DNA of 6,169 bases, taken from an uncultured Desulfomonile sp. (GTDB taxonomy: Bacteria; Desulfobacterota; Desulfomonilia; Desulfomonilales; Desulfomonilaceae). A program made the position numbers and the translations under genes. Below the pieces are notes generated by a model that made no database searches, had not been told where the DNA came from, and was given only the letters and a program-made list of their open reading frames with translations. Positions within the stretch are counted from its first letter, which is position 1, and every line of letters begins with the position of its first letter. Shown here one piece after another: positions 1-4,525 of this stretch. The DNA lies in NCBI GenBank assembly GCA_903853735.1, contig CAINUH010000232.1, positions 1 to 6,169 on the forward strand, read 5' to 3'.

Positions 1-663
1 CTCGTCTGTTATTTCTTCCAGAGACAGGCATTGGAGATGAATTTTGTCGGAACCTTGGTTCAAGGCCACATTCCGGATTGCGGATTCAATGGCTTTTGAA
101 TCGTTGTCAACAGCTCTGACTTTTACTGCACCGAGTTTGCATGCCGCAATGGCAAGTATACCGGAGCCGCAGCCCACGTCCAGCATGGTGAAGGGGGCGC
201 CGGTCTTGGCTATGTCATGCACTGCTTCCTCCAACAGCGCCAAGCAGCCCTGCGTAGTCTCGTGCGTCCCGGTTCCAAAAGCTTCGGCAGGATCTATAAC
301 GATGATATGTCGTTCCCCGGGGTTTGGCCGTAGCCACGGAGGTGTGACGATGAAATGCCTCCCTAGCGGGAGACTCTTGAAATAGGCCTTCCAAGACACC
401 GCCCAGTCTTCTTCCGTAAGAGGCATGCTCGCGGCGATAGGGGAAGGAAGTTCAGGAAATATGTGTCTTAGACGAGCAAGACATTCTTGGAGTTCGAATC
501 TAACCGTATCCCACTGCTCAGTTGGGAAATAGGCCGTCAGTCCGTCAACAGTGGGGTCGTCGTCCCTGACAATGACGCCTTTTGAACCATGTTCAATGCA
601 GAAATCAGTGAGCGCGTCCATCATCTCGTGGGGGAACGTGAGGTCCAGTGTCACCCATGGCAT
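1..663 (-). CDS. prmA: Ribosomal protein L11 methyltransferase, N-terminal 221 residues (truncated by the window edge)
   Basis: Cytoplasmic S-adenosylmethionine-dependent enzyme that methylates ribosomal protein L11 on amino groups. The frame is open from an ATG at 663 to the left edge with no stop, so the C-terminal quarter lies outside; the family is usually about 290-300 residues. The protein begins MPWVTLDLTF, as PrmA proteins do, followed by an N-terminal L11-recognition domain (about residues 1-95). Residues 124-137 read DPAEAFGTGTHETT, close to the PrmA signature DPG-AFGTG-H-TT, with Ala in place of the usual Gly at 126. Residues 162-170 (DVGCGSGIL) are SAM-binding motif I of a Rossmann-fold methyltransferase. 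Another ATG at 658 is out of frame, and a G-run lies just upstream of 663, so the ATG at 663 is preferred. It lies 109 bases downstream of the small secreted-protein gene on the same strand. No separate promoter is convincing. Confidence 0.95.
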   Translation of the reverse strand, partial: MPWVTLDLTFPHEMMDALTDFCIEHGSKGVIVRDDDPTVDGLTAYFPTEQWDTVRFELQECLARLRHIFPELPSPIAASMPLTEEDWAVSWKAYFKSLPLGRHFIVTPPWLRPNPGERHIIVIDPAEAFGTGTHETTQGCLALLEEAVHDIAKTGAPFTMLDVGCGSGILAIAACKLGAVKVRAVDNDSKAIESAIRNVALNQGSDKIHLQCLSLEEITDE

Positions 664-772
664 GGATCGCCCCCCGATTCCGGTAAAGATCCAACGCAGT
701 ACTCTTGGAAGAGAAGAGTGGAAGGAATGTTACCCTGGGAATTTCAGATAACGAAAGTTGCCGCGACTGAAA

Positions 773-1120
773 CTATTCGGCTGATTTCATGCACCTATCC
801 GCATCATCTGAGGCTTGCCGGAAAAGAGACCGAAACTTGCCCTCGAGCATTCGGTTCTGATCGTATTGCGAAAACAGGCTATCCATAGCCGATATTGTCC
901 CTTGATTCTTCGGTAACTTGGAGAGACTCTCTATCTGAATCTGGAACGCCTTTGCCACATTATTGTGGAAAGTGGCCCTGGCTTCATAAGAGCGAGCACC
1001 ACTAACCAATTCCTGGCATACTCCCAGGTATATTGTCCTGTCGCAATCAGCCGTAGTGGCGGTTAAGATTGTTAGTATGGCGACCAGAGAGAAAACAGAG
1101 AAAGCAGCCTTGAGGTTCAT
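773..1120 (-). CDS. Small exported protein of unknown function (115 aa)
   Basis: I do not recognise a family. The protein opens with MNLK and a hydrophobic stretch at residues 5-22, ending in ATTA before DC, which fits a Sec signal peptide cleaved after about residue 24. The position before Cys26 is Asp, so it is not a standard lipobox. The mature part is about 91 residues, polar and probably helical, with Cys26, Cys35 and Cys110: an odd number, so one may be free or form an intermolecular bond. The frame can be extended upstream to a TTG at 1135, but the ATG at 1120 is preferred because GAGAGGG lies 6 bases before it and the extension would bury that site. The gene diverges from mtnA and precedes prmA on the same strand. 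It is probably periplasmic if the host is Gram-negative. Confidence 0.7.
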   Translation of the reverse strand: MNLKAAFSVFSLVAILTILTATTADCDRTIYLGVCQELVSGARSYEARATFHNNVAKAFQIQIESLSKLPKNQGTISAMDSLFSQYDQNRMLEGKFRSLFRQASDDADRCMKSAE

Positions 1121-1126
1121 GTCAGA

Positions 1127-1133
1127 CCCTCTC
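1127..1133 (-). promoter_or_regulatory. Shine-Dalgarno site of the small exported-protein gene
   Basis: On the minus strand the site reads GAGAGGG and lies 6 bases before the ATG at 1120. It decides the start: translation from the in-frame TTG at 1135 would run through it and would add only five residues before the signal peptide. Confidence 0.6.
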
Positions 1134-1145
1134 AATTTTTTCGTC

Positions 1146-1176
1146 AGTATATAGCAACATTATGATAGTTTTTCAA
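1146..1176 (-). promoter_or_regulatory. Putative sigma70-type promoter for the small exported-protein gene
   Basis: On the minus strand a -35 box TTGAAA (1171-1176) is followed by 17 bases and TATATA (1148-1153); the overlapping TATACT (1146-1151, spacer 19) is an alternative -10. The region is AT-rich and the predicted leader to the ATG at 1120 would be only about 20 bases. This is pattern matching only. Confidence 0.4.
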
Positions 1177-1289
1177 ATCTTTTTTTATATAATTACCACA
1201 TTTATTTAAATTGACTAAGGTATTTCTGTAAAACCTTGAATGGATGCAGTTCGCTGCAACACGTCATATACCCCAAACAAAAAGGTGAA

Positions 1290-1318
1290 TTCAAAACAGG
1301 CCCTCGAAATGGTATAAA
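1290..1318 (+). promoter_or_regulatory. Putative extended -10 promoter for the mtnA operon
   Basis: TTCAAA (1290-1295) is separated by 17 bases from TATAAA (1313-1318), and TGG directly before the -10 box gives the extended TGN element. Transcription would begin near 1325, leaving a leader of about 44 bases that contains the strong Shine-Dalgarno site. I see no SAM riboswitch or other structured leader downstream of it, so nothing in the sequence indicates methionine control. A TTGACT at 1211-1216 lacks a suitable -10. Confidence 0.4.
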
Positions 1319-1357
1319 GAAGGATATTGAAAGAAGTACGTTCCACCCGGAAAAATC

Positions 1358-1365
1358 AAGGAGGT
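1358..1365 (+). promoter_or_regulatory. Strong Shine-Dalgarno site that fixes a TTG start for mtnA
   Basis: AAGGAGGT is a full match to the anti-Shine-Dalgarno core. The only start-like codon at a usable distance in the mtnA frame is TTG at 1369, a few bases downstream. The next in-frame ATG (1399) would remove the conserved RTIEW segment, and the upstream in-frame TTG (1327) would place the site inside the coding region. Confidence 0.75.
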
Positions 1366-1368
1366 ATT

Positions 1369-2436
1369 TTGCAAGATCCTTTCAGGACAATCGAGTGGAT
1401 GGGCGACCGTGTCAGGCTGCTGGATCAGACTCTTCTCCCAGTAGAAGAAAAATACATAGATATCGTGACAGTAGAACAAATGTGCGATGCAATAAAACGT
1501 CTCGCTGTGCGAGGGGCTCCTGCGATAGGAGTGGCTGCGGCAATGGGTATTGCTCTGGGGATGTTGGATGTTCCGGACAACGACCGGACAATTTGTGCGG
1601 AGCGTTTCGAAGAGGTTTGCGGGCTCATTGCCGGAACTCGGCCCACCGCGGTGAATCTGTTTTGGGCTGTTGGGCGAATGAAAAGGTTCTACGAACGTAG
1701 CGCTAATCTGAGAGTTGACCAGATCAAACAGGTGCTCGTGGATGAAGCCATAATCATGGAAAAAGAGGATCGATCACTTTGCGAGAGAATAGGTGCTTCA
1801 GGAAGCCGTCTTCTTGACGACGGCGATACTGTGCTGACCCATTGTAATGCGGGTGGGCTGGCTACGGCAGGATATGGAACCGCGATTGGAGTTATCCGGG
1901 CGGCATTTGAACAGGGGAAAAACATTAGAGTGGTTGCGGATGAGACGAGGCCGCTCAACCAGGGGGCCAGAATAACTTCCTGGGAACTCAAGAAACTTGG
2001 GGTACCCGTCACTCTGATTCCGGACAACACTGCCGGGGCTCTGATGCAGAGAGGCGAAATCCAAAAAGTGGTTGTGGGCGCGGACCGGATCGCTGCCAAT
2101 GGTGACACCGCCAACAAAATAGGGACATATTCTGTAGCCATTCTGGCTGGATATCATCAAATCCCGTTTTATGTAGCGGCCCCTCTTTCTACCGTCGACA
2201 TGTCTACCCCCTCTGGAACAGGCATTCCTATCGAAGAGCGAGACCCCAGGGAGGTGACTCACATCGCCGGAGTTTGCATAGCTCCTGAGGGGATAGCAGT
2301 AATAAACCTGGCCTTTGACGTGACTCCCCATGACCTGATCACAGGGATCGTAACAGAGTGCGGCGTGGCCCGCGACCCTTATGAGAAGGCATTTTTAGAA
2401 TTTTTTGCCGCTGAAGCTGGGGAAAACAAATCATGA
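1369..2436 (+). CDS. mtnA: S-methyl-5-thioribose-1-phosphate isomerase
   Basis: Cytoplasmic isomerase of the eIF2B-like family that converts 5-methylthioribose 1-phosphate to 5-methylthioribulose 1-phosphate in methionine salvage. With the TTG start the protein has 355 residues, the normal family length. Visible family motifs are RTIEW near residue 6, LLDQTLLP at about 17-24, RGAPAIG at 48-54, GTRPTAVNLFW at about 89-99, THCNAGGLATAGYGT around catalytic Cys159, DETRPLNQGAR at about 191-201 and GADRIAANGDTANKIGT around catalytic Asp239. These two positions agree with the Cys160/Asp240 pair known from the Bacillus subtilis enzyme. No ATG is available upstream of RTIEW, so a TTG start is inferred from the Shine-Dalgarno site. 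Its TGA overlaps the ATG of the nicotinate phosphoribosyltransferase gene by four bases. No other methionine-salvage gene is in the window. Ribose-1,5-bisphosphate isomerase is a related alternative, but the N-terminal motifs favour MtnA. Confidence 0.95.
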   Translation: MQDPFRTIEWMGDRVRLLDQTLLPVEEKYIDIVTVEQMCDAIKRLAVRGAPAIGVAAAMGIALGMLDVPDNDRTICAERFEEVCGLIAGTRPTAVNLFWAVGRMKRFYERSANLRVDQIKQVLVDEAIIMEKEDRSLCERIGASGSRLLDDGDTVLTHCNAGGLATAGYGTAIGVIRAAFEQGKNIRVVADETRPLNQGARITSWELKKLGVPVTLIPDNTAGALMQRGEIQKVVVGADRIAANGDTANKIGTYSVAILAGYHQIPFYVAAPLSTVDMSTPSGTGIPIEERDPREVTHIAGVCIAPEGIAVINLAFDVTPHDLITGIVTECGVARDPYEKAFLEFFAAEAGENKS

Positions 2437-4010
2437 AACCGATTCTTCGCGATCCTGCCACTGGCCGATTACTTGAATCAGTCGAAGTTGTCGATTCAGA
2501 GTCGGAATCCATACTGGGCAAACTGGACCCAGACAGTGCTCTGGAAGGCCTCAGATGGAGAAATTATACACTGGACACTGATCTGTATGAGCTTACCATG
2601 GCGGCTGGATACAATCTTCTAGGGAAAAAAAATCAGCTTGCATGTTTCGATTTGTACTACAGGCAAAACCCTGACAATGGTGCATTTTGCGTTTTCGCAG
2701 GCCTTGCAAGCGTTGTTAGTTACGTTAACAACCTTGGATTGTTTCCGGATGACATTAATTACCTGGAAGGGGTTGGCATATTCTCTTCAAGCGCCATTGA
2801 CTCTTTGTCATCCGGAATAAGATTTACCGGGGACATCTGGGCGGTGCCTGAAGGTTCGGTGGTTTTTCCCAATGAGCCTCTCATCAGGGTCGTCGGGCCT
2901 ATTGCAGAAGCCCAGGTTCTGGAGACCACCATGCTGGCACTTATCGGTCATCAGACGCTCATAGCCACCAAGGCTGCTCGTATGTGCATCGCAACTCGCA
3001 ACGCCCCAGTCGTGGACTTCGGTACCCGGCGAGCCCATGGCGTGCACGCAGCTCTTTACGGCGCGCGGGCAACCTACATTGGGGGGTGCGTAGGCACGTC
3101 AAATGTCAAGGCTGGGAAGCTTTTCGGCATTCCCGTCCACGGAACTCACGCGCATAGCTGGATTCAGAGCTTTGAGACAGAGTTCGAGGCATTTGAAGGG
3201 TTCGCCCAGGCATTTCCCAACAACTGTGTGCTGTTAGTGGACACGTACGACACTATGGAAGGAATTCGCAATGCCATCAAAGTGGCTGCCGACATGGAAA
3301 AATCCTACAAACGCCTTATGGGAATTCGGATAGACAGTGGTGACTTGGCTTACTATTCCAAGGCCGCACGTGCGATGTTGGACGAAGCTGGATTTTCTTA
3401 CGTGAAGATTTTGGCGAGTAGCGATCTGGATGAGTGGATCATTGAGAGTCTTCGTGAGCAGGGCGCCAAGATTGATATCTGGTGCGTAGGAACCAAGCTG
3501 ATGACTTCCTATCAAACTCCCGCGCTTGGCGTCGTGTACAAACTCATGGCTGCCGATAAAGGCGACGGCCATCTTATCCCCAAGATCAAAATTTCCGAGA
3601 ATCCCAGCAAGGTTACTAACCCAGGAGTAAAGAAAATTGTACGCTTCTACAATGGAAGCGGTAGGATGATAGGGGACCTTCTGGCGGAGGTGGATGAGCC
3701 GATTCCTGAAAATAGACCTGTGACCGCACACCATCCCATGTACGATTATATGAAGAAAACTTACAGGCCGCCGTATTTGGCCCAGGATCTCATGGTCCCG
3801 ATCTTCATTCAAGGTCAACGGGCTTATGAGCGGCCGAGCCTGCACGAAATTAGAGAAAGGGCCCAACGCGATATTGATGCTCTGGAGCCTGAATATAAAC
3901 GACTTCCTAATCCTCATATTTACAAAGTGTCTTTATCGGATGAACTCTATCGGATAAAGAAGAACCTCCTCAACTATCACCAGGAAAAATCTCATTCTGC
4001 AAAAACATAA
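2433..4010 (+). CDS. pncB: Nicotinate phosphoribosyltransferase
   Basis: Cytoplasmic NAD-salvage enzyme (Preiss-Handler pathway) that makes nicotinate mononucleotide from nicotinate and PRPP with ATP hydrolysis. The 525-residue protein carries, in order, TDLYELTM (49-56), DFGTRRAHG (195-203), GTHAHSW (237-243, which includes the region of the histidine phosphorylated in characterised homologues), DTYDT (270-274), RIDSGDL (299-305), SSDLDE (329-334), CVGTKLMTS (351-359) and KISENPSKVTNPG (386-398). All are typical of the family, and nicotinamide-specific NAMPT is less likely given this layout. An acidic N-terminal extension of about 45 residues precedes TDLYELTM; it is longer than in most bacterial homologues. 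No other ATG occurs before Met56, so the ATG at 2433 is well supported. It overlaps the mtnA stop as ATGA, with GGGGA nine bases upstream, so translation is probably coupled. No clear rho-independent terminator follows. Confidence 0.93.
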   Translation: MKPILRDPATGRLLESVEVVDSESESILGKLDPDSALEGLRWRNYTLDTDLYELTMAAGYNLLGKKNQLACFDLYYRQNPDNGAFCVFAGLASVVSYVNNLGLFPDDINYLEGVGIFSSSAIDSLSSGIRFTGDIWAVPEGSVVFPNEPLIRVVGPIAEAQVLETTMLALIGHQTLIATKAARMCIATRNAPVVDFGTRRAHGVHAALYGARATYIGGCVGTSNVKAGKLFGIPVHGTHAHSWIQSFETEFEAFEGFAQAFPNNCVLLVDTYDTMEGIRNAIKVAADMEKSYKRLMGIRIDSGDLAYYSKAARAMLDEAGFSYVKILASSDLDEWIIESLREQGAKIDIWCVGTKLMTSYQTPALGVVYKLMAADKGDGHLIPKIKISENPSKVTNPGVKKIVRFYNGSGRMIGDLLAEVDEPIPENRPVTAHHPMYDYMKKTYRPPYLAQDLMVPIFIQGQRAYERPSLHEIRERAQRDIDALEPEYKRLPNPHIYKVSLSDELYRIKKNLLNYHQEKSHSAKT

Positions 4011-4025
4011 ACTGGTCAACTGGTC
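4010..4025 (+). repeat. Tandem duplication of an 8-base unit after the operon
   Basis: AACTGGTC occurs twice head to tail, starting on the last base of the pncB stop codon. It is not an inverted repeat, so it cannot form a terminator stem. It may be a replication-slippage product or part of the boundary of the adjacent insertion-sequence remnant; neither is shown. Confidence 0.5.
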
Positions 4026-4057
4026 TGGGAAAATTGGACTATGACATAAGTGGTAAG

Positions 4058-4091
4058 GCTGCTCTAAACTGAGGAGAGAGGAAGGAGCAGC
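4058..4091 (+). other. Stem-loop presenting a purine-rich ribosome-binding region before the IS remnant ORF
   Basis: GCTGCTC (4058-4064) and GAGCAGC (4085-4091) form a perfect 7-base-pair stem with a 20-base loop. The loop is purine-rich (GAGGAGAGAGGAAG), and the ATG of the OrfA-like fragment follows 4 bases after the stem. There is no T-run, so it is not a rho-independent terminator of the upstream operon. It could have modulated translation of the transposase reading frame when the element was intact; that is inference. Confidence 0.5.
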
Positions 4092-4095
4092 GGAA

Positions 4096-4164
4096 ATGGC
4101 AAAGAGACCCAAAAGGAACCACGGAACGGCTTTCAAGGGACGGCGCGCGAACCAAAAAGTGTGA
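4096..4164 (+). pseudogene. Remnant of IS3-family transposase OrfA (N-terminal fragment)
   Basis: The 22-codon frame begins MAKRPKRNHGTAFK and then ends at a TGA after GRRANQKV. The first 14 residues resemble the start of IS3-family OrfA proteins, which typically open with a basic run followed by RNH-P-FK before a helix-turn-helix. From about 4138 onward the resemblance is lost in all frames, and neither the helix-turn-helix nor any OrfB (DDE) sequence is present, so this is a deleted relic and not a working element. A purine-rich ribosome-binding region precedes the ATG. It lies between the pncB stop and the tRNA-Ala 3' end. The match is from memory of the family and is short, so chance resemblance is possible. 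Confidence 0.5.
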
Positions 4165-4190
4165 TAAAAAAGTGATAAAAGTCATCCCCA

Positions 4191-4225
4191 CAAAACAGCA
4201 TGAGAGGTATTCGCCTAACATGCTG
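4191..4225 (-). terminator. Terminator-like hairpin downstream of tRNA-Ala
   Basis: On the minus strand CAGCATG and CATGCTG (4219-4225 and 4196-4202) form a perfect 7-base-pair stem. An inner AGG/CCT stem (4214-4216 with 4205-4207) closes a 6-base loop after a 2x2 internal loop. TTTTG follows directly on the minus strand. The T-run is short, so termination may be weak. It starts 18 bases after the tRNA CCA end, which fits termination of the tRNA transcript. On the plus strand the hairpin has no T-run. Confidence 0.5.
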
Positions 4226-4242
4226 ATCTGGTTGTTATTTCC

Positions 4243-4317
4243 TGGTGGAGATGAAGGGATTTGAACCCTCGACCCCCGCGTTGCGAACGCGGTGCTCTCC
4301 CGCTGAGCTACATCCCC
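4243..4317 (-). tRNA. tRNA-Ala, anticodon CGC, CCA encoded
   Basis: The minus strand folds as a complete 75-base cloverleaf. The acceptor stem GGGGATG pairs with CATCTCC, including a G3:U70 wobble pair, the identity element for alanine. The D arm is GCTC/GAGC with an AGCGGGA loop. The anticodon stem is CCGCG/CGCGG with loop TTCGCAA, giving anticodon CGC (4283-4285), which reads GCG. The variable loop is 5 bases, the T arm is GAGGG TTCAAAT CCCTT, the discriminator is A and CCA is encoded (4243-4245). It stands alone on its strand between the IS remnant and the metallophosphoesterase gene, with its own promoter and terminator candidates. Confidence 0.97.
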
Positions 4318-4329
4318 ACTTGGCGCATG

Positions 4330-4358
4330 AAGTTATCACCGGCAGCCACTTGTGTCAA
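4330..4358 (-). promoter_or_regulatory. Putative promoter of tRNA-Ala
   Basis: On the minus strand a consensus -35 box TTGACA (4353-4358) lies 17 bases from TAACTT (4330-4335); an overlapping GATAAC at spacing 15 is a slightly better -10 sequence. Transcription would start a few bases before the mature tRNA 5' end at 4317, leaving a very short 5' leader. The -10 match is modest. Confidence 0.5.
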
Positions 4359-4457
4359 GGTCGTGGTCGAACAGAGGCGCAGGGCTGGGGGTTGACATAG
4401 CAACTCAACTCGTTGATTGCCACCCAAATTTTTTTTGCCTAAAACTGTTGCTCCCCA

Positions 4458-4485
4458 TTTACGTTTTGTGATTCAAGTAAATAAT
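4458..4485 (+). promoter_or_regulatory. Possible promoter of the metallophosphoesterase gene
   Basis: TTTACG (4458-4463), a 16-base spacer and AATAAT (4480-4485) form a moderate sigma70-like pair in an AT-rich stretch about 40 bases before the start codon. A consensus TTGACA at 4392-4397 has no -10 partner. This is a weak, pattern-based call. Confidence 0.3.
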
Positions 4486-4525
4486 ATGTTTATGACGACG
4501 TGAGTCCGACGAGAGAGCTTTCCTA

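Noticed and set aside
44..385. Plus-strand 113-codon open frame antisense to prmA
   Set aside because: It mirrors the conserved SAM-binding region of prmA and has no family resemblance of its own.
1245..1258. TGCAG-TTCG-CTGCA tetraloop hairpin upstream of mtnA
   Set aside because: The stem is only 5 base pairs, there is no T-run, and it lies upstream of the best mtnA promoter, so it is probably not in the mRNA leader. No SAM riboswitch features were seen around it.
1236..1368. Plus-strand frame starting upstream of mtnA and running into it in another frame
   Set aside because: It starts at a TTG with no ribosome site, and most of its length is an out-of-frame reading of mtnA.
1689..2331. 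Two open frames of 150-177 codons on the minus strand inside mtnA
   Set aside because: Both are antisense to conserved catalytic motifs of mtnA and encode no recognisable motif, so they are shadows.
3234..3917. Long (227-codon) open frame on the minus strand inside pncB
   Set aside because: It lies wholly antisense to a well-conserved enzyme, has no recognisable domain, and is explained by codon bias of the plus-strand gene.
4161..4180. GTGATAAAA repeated twice after the IS remnant
   Set aside because: The repeat is short, A-rich and imperfect in spacing, with no partner elsewhere; it is better explained as low-complexity sequence than as an attachment or iteron site.
4392..4420. Consensus TTGACA on the plus strand as a promoter for the phosphoesterase
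   Set aside because: The sequence 17 bases downstream (GATTGC) is a poor -10, and nearby spacings are no better.
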